This document shows, piece by piece, positions 1 through 9,389 of a stretch of DNA of 64,000 bases. Both the position numbers and the translations under genes were made by a program. Source of the DNA: Thalassotalea hakodatensis (GTDB taxonomy: Bacteria; Pseudomonadota; Gammaproteobacteria; Enterobacterales; Alteromonadaceae). The notes below the pieces were generated by a model. It was given only the letters and a program-made list of their open reading frames with translations. It was not told the DNA's origin and searched no databases. Each line of letters opens with the position of its first letter. The first letter of the stretch is position 1. The stretch spans positions 2,698,066 through 2,762,065 of the forward strand of contig NZ_AP027365.1 of the NCBI RefSeq assembly GCF_030295995.1. Direction: 5' to 3'.

Positions 1-2
1 TT

Positions 3-752
3 GGTAGTAGAGGGGCGGCACTCATTGAAGATTATTCAGATCAACATGGTCATCGCGGTTTGCTATTGCATACCCAAGAAGATTTCGAACGCTACGTAAA
101 AACTGCGATGAAAGAAGGTTTCCAAGTCAACACGCATGCCATTGGTGATAATGCGAATAAAATTGTATTAGACAATTACGAAAAAAATATTGCTAACAGC
201 AAAACTCAACACTTACGCCACCGCGTAGAACACGCACAAGTACTAAGGTTAAAAGATATTCCGCGTTTTAATGAGTTAAACGTTATCGCATCCATGCAAG
301 CAACGCATGCAACCTCTGATAAAAATATGGCTAGCGACCGACTCGGCGAAGATAGAATTAAGGGCGCATACGCATGGCGAAAATTACTGAATGCTAATGC
401 TATTATCGCCGCTGGTTCAGACTTTCCCGTTGAATCCCCTAACCCGTTTTTCGGCTTACACGCTTCAATTACCAGACAAGATAAGCAAAACTTACCTGAA
501 GGTGGTTGGATAAAAGAAGAGAAGATGACGAGAGAAGAAGCATTACGAAGCTTCACTATTGATGCCGCCTATTCAGGCCATCAAGAGGATATCATTGGCT
601 CACTAAGTAAAGGGAAAAAAGCCGACTTCATTATCATTGATAACGACTTCTTTACCATGCCAGAGCAAGATATTTGGCAAATTAAAGTGCTTGAAACCTG
701 GGTCAATGGTAAAAAAGTCTATGTAGCAGGTAGCAACTCAGACCAAATCTAA
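3..752 (+). CDS. Amidohydrolase family protein, YtcJ-like (5' partial)
   Basis: The reading frame is open from the left edge, so this is the C-terminal ~249 residues of a longer protein. The visible part begins with GSRGAAL, a turn typical of YtcJ-type amidohydrolases. It then shows a metal-site-like HAIGD motif, an RVEHAQ segment and a late GSDFPVE motif holding the catalytic-type Asp, and it ends in the small beta domain (GKKADFIIID). The family hydrolyses C-N bonds, but the substrate cannot be told. Such proteins in marine bacteria are often exported; the N-terminus is outside the window. A terminator-like hairpin separates it from the convergent proBA operon. Confidence 0.85.
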   Translation, partial: GSRGAALIEDYSDQHGHRGLLLHTQEDFERYVKTAMKEGFQVNTHAIGDNANKIVLDNYEKNIANSKTQHLRHRVEHAQVLRLKDIPRFNELNVIASMQATHATSDKNMASDRLGEDRIKGAYAWRKLLNANAIIAAGSDFPVESPNPFFGLHASITRQDKQNLPEGGWIKEEKMTREEALRSFTIDAAYSGHQEDIIGSLSKGKKADFIIIDNDFFTMPEQDIWQIKVLETWVNGKKVYVAGSNSDQI

Positions 753-763
753 CACAACATGCA

Positions 764-813
764 TAAAAAAAGAGTTACCCGATCCAATCAAAACATGAAC
801 GGAAGGTAACTCT
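764..813 (-). terminator. Rho-independent terminator of proBA
   Basis: A 9-bp inverted repeat (AGAGTTACC at 771-779 and GGTAACTCT at 805-813) is followed on the minus strand by a run of seven T. It lies 20 bp past the proA stop and can also stop transcription from the convergent amidohydrolase. Confidence 0.75.
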
Positions 814-832
814 CTTATCAAGCGTTTATTAA

Positions 833-2080
833 TTAGGCTCTTACTTGCCCGGTTCCATTGACTAAAAACTTTTCAGTGGTAAGCGATTCAATGCCCATTG
901 GGCCGTAGGCGTGCAACTTAGTAGTGGCAATACCAATTTCAGCACCTAAACCTAATTCAGAACCATCAGAAAAACGAGAAGAGGCATTAACCATAACAAC
1001 TGACGCATCAACTACTTGTTGGAAAATAGCTGCTGTTTCATTATTCTCAGTACAAATCACTTCAGTGTGATTACTACCAAAGTCATCAATGTGTTTAATT
1101 GCCTTTTCAAGGCTATCAACAACTTTCACTGAAATTTCTAGACTTAAGTATTCTTCACCAAAACCAGTATTTTCGATCGGTTTAAATGAACTAAAGTACT
1201 GACTTATATCACTTTCACCATTTACCGTAACCTGCTCTTTTTCGAAGGTTTCATTCACCATCGGAAGAAAACGCTCTGCGATATCTTTATGCACGACTAA
1301 ACCTTCAAGAGCATTACAAACGCCAGGTCGTTGAGTTTTGCCATTAACAAGAATGTTAAGGGCTTTTTCTAGATCGGCATCTTTATCAACATACAAATGG
1401 CAAACGCCTTTATAGTGTTGAATAACGGGAATTTTACTATTTTCACTCACAAAATTTATTAACCCTTCGCCCCCTCTTGGGATGACTAAATCAATATATT
1501 GCTTTAAGGTTAATAATTCATTGAGAAGTGCTCTATTTGGATCAGGAATAACTGAGACAATAGACGTTGGTAAATCATACTTTTTCAACACACTTTGCAG
1601 TGCATCAGCAATTGCTAAGCTAGAACTCAGTGCTTCTTTACCACCACGCAAAATCACGGCATTACCTGATTTAATGCACAACCCTGCCGCATCAGCAGTA
1701 ACATTTGGCCTAGCCTCGTAAATCATACATATTACGCCTAATGGTACGCGCATTTTTTGAATATCTATGCCATTCGGTCGCGTTTCTATCAGGCGAGTGG
1801 TGCCGACAACATCAGGTAAGTGAGCAACTGTTTCTAAGCCAACAGCCATATCTTCGATGCGTTGAGCAGTTAACGTTAAACGGTCAATCATGGCATCAGA
1901 CAACCCGTTGTCACGCGCATTTGCTAAATCTTCACTGTTGGCGTTTAATATTTCATCTTGTCTTATTCTTAATGCGTTCGCCATGTCGCTAAGTAATGCT
2001 TTTTTTAATTCTGAAGATTTAGTTGCGAGTACCTTTGCACCGATTGCAGCTTGCTCGGCAATATTTGTAATTAAACTCAT
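833..2080 (-). CDS. proA: Gamma-glutamyl phosphate reductase
   Basis: Second enzyme of proline synthesis: it reduces gamma-glutamyl phosphate to glutamate semialdehyde with NADPH in the cytoplasm. The 415-residue length fits the family. Visible motifs are YEARPNVT, the nucleotide-loop stretch LRGGKEA, PRGGEGLI and the catalytic cysteine context QRPGVCNALE. The ATG has a good AGGAG ribosome binding site and overlaps the proB stop by one base (TAATG). This implies translational coupling with the kinase, whose labile product the reductase consumes. No frameshift or missing residue is seen. Confidence 0.97.
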   Translation of the reverse strand: MSLITNIAEQAAIGAKVLATKSSELKKALLSDMANALRIRQDEILNANSEDLANARDNGLSDAMIDRLTLTAQRIEDMAVGLETVAHLPDVVGTTRLIETRPNGIDIQKMRVPLGVICMIYEARPNVTADAAGLCIKSGNAVILRGGKEALSSSLAIADALQSVLKKYDLPTSIVSVIPDPNRALLNELLTLKQYIDLVIPRGGEGLINFVSENSKIPVIQHYKGVCHLYVDKDADLEKALNILVNGKTQRPGVCNALEGLVVHKDIAERFLPMVNETFEKEQVTVNGESDISQYFSSFKPIENTGFGEEYLSLEISVKVVDSLEKAIKHIDDFGSNHTEVICTENNETAAIFQQVVDASVVMVNASSRFSDGSELGLGAEIGIATTKLHAYGPMGIESLTTEKFLVNGTGQVRA

Positions 2081-3195
2081 TATACTCCTAATAACGTAAT
2101 ATATTGTTTGGAAAGTATCGGTTCGTCAGTATTGTCTAACTGTTCCGAAATGTGTTCGCTGTTTTGAGTCGCAACGAAATTAAGCAAACAACTGCTGTAA
2201 TTCGTTTTGACTTTGGCAAGTTTGTCGCCATTATCTTTTCTCACCAGTACAACATCGCCAGCTGAAAATTCACCGCTAACTTCTAATAGATCTTGAGGTG
2301 AAAGCAGATCACCCGTAGCGTCTTTCTGCATCATAAAACCATCATCTACCACTAACTCACCTTGAATTCTGGTCGTATGCTTCATCCAATGATGTGTATC
2401 CTGCATTGGTTTTTTATGCGGGTGAAAATGTGTACCTGGACTGCTACCCGCTAATAAATCGTTAAAACTCGACTCATTAAAGCCATTAACGATATAAGTA
2501 TCTATACCGTGAGAAACTGCTTTGTCTGCGGCTTGAATTTTAGTTTTCATACCGCCAGTACCGACATCACTCGTTGCCCCACCCGCCATGTTATATATAC
2601 CGGCATTAATTTCATAAACATCGGTAATAAGCTGAGCGTTTATATCTAATTTTGGATTAGCATCGTATAAACCATCAACGTCGGAGCAAATAACTAACGT
2701 ATCAGCGTTAGCAGCACTCGCTACCATGGCAGATAAGTTGTCATTATCACCGACTTTCAATCGATCAGTTGCCACCGTGTCATTTTCATTAATAATCGGC
2801 AGAATATTATTGTCGAGCAATTCTTCGATAGTATCTCTAACACTGACATACCGATCTCTGTTTTTTAGATCAGCATGCGTTAACAATATTTGCGCGGTAT
2901 TAAAATCAAATAACCTATCCCACGTTGCCATCATTTCTGATTGACCAGCGGCGGCCATTGCCTTTTTTATTGTAATGGGTGATGTATCAACCCCTTTAAA
3001 TAAATGAGCTCCTGCAGCTACTGAGCCAGAAGAAACCAGCACTACTTGGGTTCCTGACATGCGACAGCGAACAATAAAATTAGCAATGCTTAATAAATAT
3101 TGGCTACTACAGCCATTTCTGTTGGGGGCGATAAGCGCACTTCCAACTTTAATGACAATTCGTTGCCACGGTAATGATTTAGAATCTACATTCAC
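2080..3195 (-). CDS. proB: Glutamate 5-kinase
   Basis: First and feedback-controlled step of proline synthesis, phosphorylating glutamate with ATP. The 371 residues show the amino-acid kinase fold (VIKVGSALI near the start, LVSSGSVAAG, NENDTVAT, GDNDNLSA, GTGGMKTKI) followed by a C-terminal PUA domain, the arrangement of long-form ProB. The start is GTG at 3193-3195, preceded by GGAG eight bases upstream. It is the first gene of the proBA operon. Its promoter must lie in the AT-rich spacer to the right. Confidence 0.97.
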   Translation of the reverse strand: MNVDSKSLPWQRIVIKVGSALIAPNRNGCSSQYLLSIANFIVRCRMSGTQVVLVSSGSVAAGAHLFKGVDTSPITIKKAMAAAGQSEMMATWDRLFDFNTAQILLTHADLKNRDRYVSVRDTIEELLDNNILPIINENDTVATDRLKVGDNDNLSAMVASAANADTLVICSDVDGLYDANPKLDINAQLITDVYEINAGIYNMAGGATSDVGTGGMKTKIQAADKAVSHGIDTYIVNGFNESSFNDLLAGSSPGTHFHPHKKPMQDTHHWMKHTTRIQGELVVDDGFMMQKDATGDLLSPQDLLEVSGEFSAGDVVLVRKDNGDKLAKVKTNYSSCLLNFVATQNSEHISEQLDNTDEPILSKQYITLLGV

Positions 3196-4135
3196 TTTTT
3201 ATACTCCATTGAGCTGTTATTCGTAGCATAAAGCCACGCCTTGCCTGCTCTGTCGGCTGTTTTTTTTGACTATCAATAACAAGTAGTCACTAATTTCAGT
3301 GGGTGTTTTTACATGGTATTCAGCCTGTAAATATCAGTAGCACACATTAAAGTGCCATCGATTATGCAGTGTAAAAACGTACTAATAACAACGTATTTGA
3401 TAACGTGCTGTTATTAGATTTAGAAGGTTATGTTTTGCTTGAGAGAAGAGTGTTTAAGCTTTTGAAGCCTGAAGAAAGTAACGTTAGGCATAAGCCTATA
3501 CCTAGTATTAAATAGAAACATATATAATCAGAAATGTCGGTTTTCATAAACTCTTAAAATCAATTCGTATATTAATGGTTAGTACTCTAATCATTTTCAC
3601 ACTAATTATCAAGTTTAAATTTTGAGCACCAGTATAAATTTCACGCTTGAAAACCGAATTATGCACAGTTTAAAGTAGTATCACCTCAACATATATATAA
3701 ATAATATCTTTTGTTTTCAAACAAGTAACACAAATGCAAGTAGCACTTATTTCAGGAATCATTTATCACTAAAACAATTAGTACAATAAGTAATTTATAA
3801 ATAACAATAGTAAATAAAGAGCGGGGGACAGTATAAATTGAACGAATTAAGACCATTAAAAGATCATTTGCTTAGAAAGCCTTTGCGGTGAGTACACAAT
3901 AAAACCTATATTTGTTTACGTTAAGGTTTTACTTACGTTAAATACGTGACTTAACAACATCCTAAAAACCAATTCAGCCTTGCATAATGGCATATAACAA
4001 TTGGGAGGGTTATAGATTAGAATAAAAAATGACTATGCAAAATACATAGCCACAGTTGTTTTAGCTAGAATAGCGAGTGAGCTACCTGTGCATTTGTTAT
4101 ATTACCCTTAAATTCAATGGGCGAAATGGCCTTAT
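3196..4135. other. Intergenic region, 940 bp, no gene seen
   Basis: No convincing reading frame or RNA gene is visible on either strand. It must hold the proB promoter at its left end and the rimO terminator at its right end. A 9-bp inverted repeat (CTAATAACA at 3382-3390, TGTTATTAG at 3409-3417) and a GGGGGACAG-type motif near 3823 are the only structured parts noticed. Base composition is more AT-rich than the flanking genes. Confidence 0.6.
4020..4051 (-). terminator. Possible terminator of rimO
   Basis: On the minus strand GGCTATG, a short loop and CATAGTC are followed by a T-rich run. The stem is short and AT-rich. Placed about 85 bp past the rimO stop, it is the only candidate found there. 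Confidence 0.3.
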
Positions 4136-5593
4136 TTAATCTTCTACTCTTATGCCCCAAACATCGTGTTCATCAGCGTGAATGATCTGAACCCAAAGTT
4201 GATCGCCAGGTTCAGCGTCATAATCATCAGATAAATAAACCTTACCATCAATTTCTGGCGCATCCATATATGAACGCCCTACAATGCCTAGATCATTCAC
4301 TTCATCAACAAGTATTAAATATTCTTGACCAATACGCGCTTGTAACTTCTCCGCACTGATCCTTGCTTGAACCGCCATAAAACGTTGTAGGCGTTCTTCC
4401 ATCACTTCTTCAGAAACATGATCAGGTAAATCATTCGCCGTAGCACCTTCAACCGGAGAGTATTTAAAACAACCGACACGGTCTAATTGTGCTTCTTCTA
4501 AAAAGTCTAATAGCTCTTCAAATTCTTCTTCTGTTTCACCAGGAAATCCCACGATAAAGGTTGAACGAATTACCAGTTCAGGACAAATTTCTCGCCATTT
4601 TTTAATACGCTCTAATACGCGGTCTGAGCTACCGGGTCGTTTCATCAATTTCAAAACTCGTTTATTAGCATGCTGAAAAGGGATATCTAAATAGGGTAGA
4701 ATTTTTCCTTCTGCCATTAGCGGTATAATATTGTCCACGTGAGGATACGGGTAAACATAGTGTAATCGCACCCAAACGCCTTGCTTCGCTAACTCTTCAC
4801 ATAACTGCTGCATGTGGGTTTTAACCGGCATTCCTTCATGGAAATCAAGTTTATGCTTTACATCAACCCCATAAGCGGACGTATCTTGCGAAATTACCAG
4901 TAGTTCTTTAACGCCGGCATTTACCAAGCGTTGGGCTTCACCCAGAACATCACCAATGGGGCGAGAGTCTAAATCACCACGCATTGAAGGAATAATGCAA
5001 AACGTACAACGGTGATTACATCCTTCTGATATTTTCAAATAGGCAAAGTGTTTTGGGGTAAGCTTAACACCTTGATCAGGAATTAAATCAACGAATGGGT
5101 TATGTTTCGGTTTTTCCAAATGCTCATGAACTTGGGTTAGCACTTCATCGTATGCATGTGGACCAGTGACTCCTAACACATTCGGATGCAATTCAATAAT
5201 TTCATCTTTTTTCGCACCTAAACACCCTGTAACTAGCACCTTACCGTTTTCTTTTAGCGCTTCACCTATGGTATCTAAAGATTCTTGTACCGCTGAATCG
5301 ATAAAACCACAGGTATTAACAATCACCATATCAGCATCATCATAACTGGGCACCACGTCATAACCTTCGGTACGAAGCTGGGTTAAGATACGTTCAGAAT
5401 CTACGAGGTTTTTAGGGCAACCTAAAGACAAAAAACCTATACTCGGAGCTTTACCGTGTGTTATAAGCTCTTTAGGTTCAGCTAGATTTGAAGATTCGTC
5501 AAGGCTTCTAGTCACTGCCTTGGATGCTGTGTTGCCGTTACATCCCTTAAGGGAATCTACTTGGTCTTTTGGGTTAAAATGCTCTACGGACAT
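4136..5593 (-). CDS. rimO: Ribosomal protein uS12 methylthiotransferase RimO
   Basis: A radical SAM enzyme with two iron-sulfur clusters that adds a methylthio group to an aspartate of ribosomal protein S12. It shows the N-terminal MTTase domain starting at [11 protein letters not shown] (residues 52-62), the radical SAM motif GCNHRCTFC near residue 190, and a C-terminal TRAM region. At 485 residues it is ~45 longer than E. coli RimO because of an N-terminal extension. The start is supported because two severed rimO ends nearby (11.5 and 15.9 kb) begin with the same M(T/S)VE(Q/H)F pattern. The start codon lies only 40 bp from the divergent recombinase. Codons 1 to ~61 were probably supplied by that island. 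Confidence 0.96.
   Translation of the reverse strand: MSVEHFNPKDQVDSLKGCNGNTASKAVTRSLDESSNLAEPKELITHGKAPSIGFLSLGCPKNLVDSERILTQLRTEGYDVVPSYDDADMVIVNTCGFIDSAVQESLDTIGEALKENGKVLVTGCLGAKKDEIIELHPNVLGVTGPHAYDEVLTQVHEHLEKPKHNPFVDLIPDQGVKLTPKHFAYLKISEGCNHRCTFCIIPSMRGDLDSRPIGDVLGEAQRLVNAGVKELLVISQDTSAYGVDVKHKLDFHEGMPVKTHMQQLCEELAKQGVWVRLHYVYPYPHVDNIIPLMAEGKILPYLDIPFQHANKRVLKLMKRPGSSDRVLERIKKWREICPELVIRSTFIVGFPGETEEEFEELLDFLEEAQLDRVGCFKYSPVEGATANDLPDHVSEEVMEERLQRFMAVQARISAEKLQARIGQEYLILVDEVNDLGIVGRSYMDAPEIDGKVYLSDDYDAEPGDQLWVQIIHADEHDVWGIRVED
5411..5422 (-). other. Putative island attachment junction (attL) inside rimO
   Basis: Minus-strand GGTTGCCCTAAA, codons 58-61 of intact rimO, is the last stretch shared with the severed copy at 11497-11508 (GGCTGCCCTAAA). 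Beyond it the intact gene continues with AACCTCGTA while the severed copy goes into unrelated sequence. The crossover is therefore placed in or next to this core. This is inference from sequence comparison within the window. Confidence 0.6.
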
Positions 5594-5633
5594 GGGCTCA
5601 ATAATACATAAAATTTCAATAGGCTTATTTTAC

Positions 5634-7460
5634 ATGAACAAACCCAAATTATACAGCTACATTCGCTGGTCTAGTGATAAGCAAACCAAAGGCGATAGTT
5701 TAGAGCGTCAGCTTGAATACGCCACCAAGATAGCTACCGAACACGACTTGGAGCTTGTAAAAATGCTTGATGCTGGTGTCAGCGCATTCAAGGGTAATAA
5801 TGCTGATACAGGTGCGTTGGGTGACTTCCTAGAAGCCGTTAAGGCTGGTGTTGTACCAAGCGGTAGCTGGTTAGTTGTTGAGAACTTAGACCGTTTATCT
5901 AGGCAACAGATACTTGAATCTAATGAATTATTCAGCGGGTTGTTACGTAGAGAAATAACCGTTGTTACTGGTATGGATAACAAAGTCTATTCGAAAGAGT
6001 CAGTTACTAAAAACCCTATGGATTTGATGTATTCAATCATGCTGTTTGCAAGAGCACACGAGGAAAGCCAAACCAAAGCCAACAGGACAAACCAGAGCGC
6101 ACTGAGAGCCATTAATAAGTTCAACGATGGAGTTAGGTCGGATGATGGTTATGCCCTTCCTATAAAAGCTGTAGGAAGCCATCCATGGATGTTTGATACC
6201 AGTCATGGTGACGTCAGGGAGCATCCACTTCATTGGAATGTAGCAAAGGACATTGTTAGCAAGATTTTGTCAGGTATGGGTAGTTATAAAATCTGCGAGT
6301 ACTTGAATGCCACTTATGAACCACCAAAGCAACGCAAGAACAAGAAGCGCAATACGTGGTCAATCGACATGCTGCGCAAGTTCCATAAACGTGAGTACAT
6401 CCGTGGGATTAAACGTATCTCTATTGCTGGCGTTGAATACGAGTTAAATGGTTATTATCCAAGTCTGGTAGATGACACCACCTACTTTAAGATGCAGAAT
6501 ATTCGAGACCGTAACAAAGTAACAACCACCAGTAGGAACTATGTCGGTTTGTTCACTGGGATACGTGTTGCTAAGTGCGGCCACTGTACTGATAGCTTGA
6601 GCTTCTTCACCAGCAGGAAGACACGTAAGGATAAAGTCACTGGTGAGAGTGTCCCATACAACACGCTGCGCTACATCTGCACCAATAAACAACAGTCAAC
6701 TAAGAACTGTGATAGCGGTAGTATGGATGCAAAGCGAATTGAAGACACCATTATCAGGCTAGGACTTGGGAAAATATGGAAAGCCAATGAGGATAATTCA
6801 GTTAGTCAGTTACCAGAGATTGAAGCTAATAAGTCGAAACTGTCTGAGTTCGAACAGCAGGAATCTAACCTAGTCGATAAGTTTGTACTGTTTAATGAAG
6901 TACCTGATTCGATGGTTAAGAAGATGAATGAGTTACAAGTTAACATTGCAGACACCAAAGCAATTATTGAAGAATTAGAGCAACAAGCTAACGCCCCACA
7001 AGTGGCTGTAAGCGACATAGAGCAACAATGGAAAGCCATACCACCAAGCGTACTAGATAAGGACAATAATGATATCAGAACGCAAGTAAGAGGCATGATT
7101 AGGGATTCGGTGAGGTCTATTACTATCTGGAAATTAGCTGGTGGTGAACGAGCAGGAAATGAGATAGAGATAGAATTCAAGGACGGTGAAACTGTTAAAG
7201 CTAGACGTTCACAACACAAGTTAACTCTAATTAGTCATATTGGAATTACTCCATCCGATGTGAAAATGACAGATGAAGAAGCTAGTCGTGAGTTTGACCG
7301 TGTAAACCAGAAGCTAGAAAATCTACTGTTTTGGAATATGGATGAAAATCAACTACCGATGGATGGAGCACCAAAAGTGATTGATAAACTACTTCCCTTT
7401 AAAGATGGCAAAAAGTTTATACAATTACATCCACCAAAAGAGTTTGATATAGACGAATAA
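5634..7460 (+). CDS. Large serine recombinase (site-specific integrase)
   Basis: A 608-residue protein with the resolvase-type catalytic domain at the N-terminus: YIRWSSDKQ (catalytic serine ~13), the ENLDRLSR helix, then the long recombinase domain, a zinc-ribbon cysteine pair CGHC near residue 320 with later cysteines, and a coiled-coil-like Glu/Gln-rich stretch (~430-480). This is the build of large serine integrases that insert phages and islands into a single site. The ATG at 5634 is chosen because YSYIR follows at once; an upstream extension would overlap rimO. It sits directly at the rimO junction, as expected for the integrase of the island ending at ~11.5 kb. Confidence 0.92.
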   Translation: MNKPKLYSYIRWSSDKQTKGDSLERQLEYATKIATEHDLELVKMLDAGVSAFKGNNADTGALGDFLEAVKAGVVPSGSWLVVENLDRLSRQQILESNELFSGLLRREITVVTGMDNKVYSKESVTKNPMDLMYSIMLFARAHEESQTKANRTNQSALRAINKFNDGVRSDDGYALPIKAVGSHPWMFDTSHGDVREHPLHWNVAKDIVSKILSGMGSYKICEYLNATYEPPKQRKNKKRNTWSIDMLRKFHKREYIRGIKRISIAGVEYELNGYYPSLVDDTTYFKMQNIRDRNKVTTTSRNYVGLFTGIRVAKCGHCTDSLSFFTSRKTRKDKVTGESVPYNTLRYICTNKQQSTKNCDSGSMDAKRIEDTIIRLGLGKIWKANEDNSVSQLPEIEANKSKLSEFEQQESNLVDKFVLFNEVPDSMVKKMNELQVNIADTKAIIEELEQQANAPQVAVSDIEQQWKAIPPSVLDKDNNDIRTQVRGMIRDSVRSITIWKLAGGERAGNEIEIEFKDGETVKARRSQHKLTLISHIGITPSDVKMTDEEASREFDRVNQKLENLLFWNMDENQLPMDGAPKVIDKLLPFKDGKKFIQLHPPKEFDIDE

Positions 7461-7721
7461 GGTAGTGAAGATAACCTTTATCCAGAAGGATGAAATCAAT
7501 AAAATTCTACTAACTATACAAACACAGGAAGCCATCCTTCTCCCTGCCGATTGAGACTTCCAATCACAAGATGATGTACAGAGCTTAAGATAAGATATGA
7601 CAGGCGGTTATTTCAGAAAATCAGCACAAGACCACTTAAGCAGGACTTGGGTGTTAGGTTAGAATTGACGCATAATCTCAAGATACCTTAACGCATTATT
7701 TTAAATGTTTTTACAGCATCC

Positions 7722-8288
7722 TCACTGCTTATTCCAGTGACGTTTAACAGTTGCAATACTAATACCAAGCTTTTTAGATGTTTTACTTTGTGATAGCCCA
7801 CCAGCTTTACATTGATGCACTTGCTCAGTTGTACTGGTAGCTAAAGGCCTACCCAATTTAACACCGTCAGCTTTCTTCTTATTCAAGGCTTCCTTAGTGC
7901 GGTCACTGATACGGTTACGCTCGAATTCGGCGAATGAAGCGAATAGTTGAAGCATTAGTTTACCCTCTGCGCTTGATAAGTCTTGTGTTGGCAAGTCCAA
8001 GCAGATTACACGAATACCAGTATTAACTAATTGCTCTACCGTTAACTGTAGGTCTACGTTGTTTCTTCCTAATCTATCCAGCTTATTAACTATTAATGTA
8101 TCACCAACTTCCAGCTTGTTAACCAGCAAGGCGAATTCAGGGCGCTTAAGGGCTGGCACTTTACCGCTGATAGTTTCAACAATCTGTCTATGTGGCTCAA
8201 CAGTATAACCAGCGTTTTCAATAACCATCATCTGCTGGTCAGTAGTTTGCGAATCTGTAGAAGTCCTCAAGTAAGCAAAAGTACGCAC
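7722..8288 (-). CDS. Small serine recombinase (resolvase/invertase type)
   Basis: A 188-residue protein of the Tn3 resolvase/Hin class. The catalytic serine lies in YLRTSTDSQ (residues 6-14). The helix-E region FASFAEFERNRISDRT is followed by a C-terminal helix-turn-helix (SQSKTSKKLGISIATVKRHW). Length matches the family. The start is GTG at 8286-8288. It is a second recombinase in the same island and faces the large one. Repeated GGTATCAA motifs lie just upstream and may be its binding sites. It could resolve multimers or invert DNA; no partner site was proven. Confidence 0.9.
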   Translation of the reverse strand: MRTFAYLRTSTDSQTTDQQMMVIENAGYTVEPHRQIVETISGKVPALKRPEFALLVNKLEVGDTLIVNKLDRLGRNNVDLQLTVEQLVNTGIRVICLDLPTQDLSSAEGKLMLQLFASFAEFERNRISDRTKEALNKKKADGVKLGRPLATSTTEQVHQCKAGGLSQSKTSKKLGISIATVKRHWNKQ

Positions 8289-8313
8289 CTCAAAAATCCT
8301 GCATCAATGAAAA

Positions 8314-8430
8314 GATATCAAAAATGGTATCAACAACAATCATTGGTATCAACAATTAATTCACTTCATTTTATGACACCACTAGACTGGTATCAATATT
8401 GGTGTAATTAAACGGGTGTTTTTTGATACC
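8314..8430. repeat. Iterated GGTATCAA motifs (possible res site or operator)
   Basis: Three exact GGTATCAA copies lie at 8326-8333, 8345-8352 and 8389-8396, an inverted copy TTGATACC at 8423-8430, and a one-mismatch copy GATATCAA at 8314-8321. They sit 25-140 bp upstream of the resolvase start, where small serine recombinases usually keep their crossover and accessory sites. Confidence 0.55.
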
Positions 8431-8562
8431 ACCCAAACCACTAGTCAGAATTTCACCAAGAATTCAAAAATACCTTCGACAATCCTCAAGTAGCAACTCA
8501 GTCATAAAGAAAGCTCTAAAAGGCACATTTATAAACACAGCGAAAAACAACATCACTTCTTG

Positions 8563-8588
8563 TTTTAACCTACAAAAGTAGGTTAAAA
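8563..8588. promoter_or_regulatory. Perfect 26-bp palindrome upstream of the XRE/ImmA-type operon
   Basis: TTTTAACCTAC and GTAGGTTAAAA are perfect 11-bp arms around AAAA. The palindrome is about 100 bp upstream of the first gene of the operon that includes an XRE repressor, so autoregulation by that protein is the simplest reading. Confidence 0.55.
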
Positions 8589-8690
8589 TAGGAACTCGCG
8601 TTGCAGCGATTTAGCCAAACAAGCAGAAATCGGTTTTATGCAACTGAAATTAAACTGCTTATACATGAAATACTTATTGAAGGATATTCA

Positions 8691-9383
8691 ATGCAAACAA
8701 TCAAAAAACACAAGCAAAAATCTTCTATTGAGTTGTTAGAGGAGCTTGGAATTACCCATCAGGTGCTAGTTAATGCCGTAAAAAAAGGTATTGAGGAGCA
8801 TGCATTTACTTCACCGTATGAACCGCTAAATGCAGGAGGCTCTAAAGCCTCTTTTACGATAATCAAAACATTGCGCCAGCAGCTTCTAACCATAAATAAA
8901 GGTTGGGCACTCAAAAATCAAAGTGGTCAATGTTTAACTGTAAACAGTGAAAATAATATCACTGTCATAGTTACGAGTGGCGACAAGTACACTGGTTTAA
9001 GTGATACTCACAAAGACCCTTGCACTAAAAACGGTAAAGGAATGTTCACTAAAGACCAAATAATGTGTAATTATGGTCAGACCTTAAGCCTGTTTGGTGA
9101 CAGCGAACTTCCTGACTTGCCAGCAGCTACATCATCCAATTCAAAGGACGAAAATCAGTTTTGGTATCTATTGTACTTTTTTGACTTTGGTAAGAAAGAG
9201 GTTCGATTTGAACTATCCCTTCCGAACGGGATTAAGGAAATAGGAAGCGCAGGCAAAGTTAAAGTATCAAGATGGGTAGAGCGCAACCTGTTTGCCCCTC
9301 TCCCGTTCGAGGCTTATGATGAATTTAATGACACAAATCAATTCAACGAGGATATTGATTTTGATGTCAAACCAAGAGAATAA
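8691..9383 (+). CDS. Hypothetical protein, first gene of the XRE/ImmA-type unit
   Basis: A 230-residue protein I do not recognise. The ATG at 8691 is chosen because GAAGGA lies seven bases upstream; a longer frame from a TTG at 8601 has no such site. The N-terminus is basic (KKHKQKSS) and helical. The middle has a glycine/asparagine-rich stretch, and the C-terminal third is beta-like and acidic. No signal peptide or membrane segment is seen. Only six bases separate it from the downstream XRE-metallopeptidase gene, so the two are co-transcribed and probably act together, as antitoxin-like regulator and partner or as phage-defence genes. That role is inferred only from context. Confidence 0.75.
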   Translation: MQTIKKHKQKSSIELLEELGITHQVLVNAVKKGIEEHAFTSPYEPLNAGGSKASFTIIKTLRQQLLTINKGWALKNQSGQCLTVNSENNITVIVTSGDKYTGLSDTHKDPCTKNGKGMFTKDQIMCNYGQTLSLFGDSELPDLPAATSSNSKDENQFWYLLYFFDFGKKEVRFELSLPNGIKEIGSAGKVKVSRWVERNLFAPLPFEAYDEFNDTNQFNEDIDFDVKPRE

Positions 9384-9389
9384 ATTGTT

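Larger units (their letters stand above)
8289..8690. other. Divergent regulatory region between resolvase and XRE/ImmA-type unit
   Basis: About 400 bp without a convincing gene. It contains five GGTATCAA-like motifs near the resolvase start and one 26-bp palindrome nearer the right-hand operon, so it looks like two separate control regions placed back to back. Confidence 0.6.

Noticed and set aside
3196-4135. A gene in the 940-bp gap between proB and rimO
   Set aside because: All frames are broken by stops at short intervals and no motif was recognised.
5520-5633. Upstream extension of the large serine recombinase overlapping rimO
   Set aside because: The extra 38 residues precede the conserved YSYIRWSS start and lie antisense to the rimO 5' end; ATG 5634 fits the family.
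7484-7541. AGAAGGATG/CATCCTTCT inverted repeat after the large recombinase gene
   Set aside because: The arms are 41 bases apart without a T-run, so a terminator call is not supported.
8314-8430. GGTATCAA motifs considered as a CRISPR array
   Set aside because: The repeats are only 8 bp, irregularly spaced and include an inverted copy.
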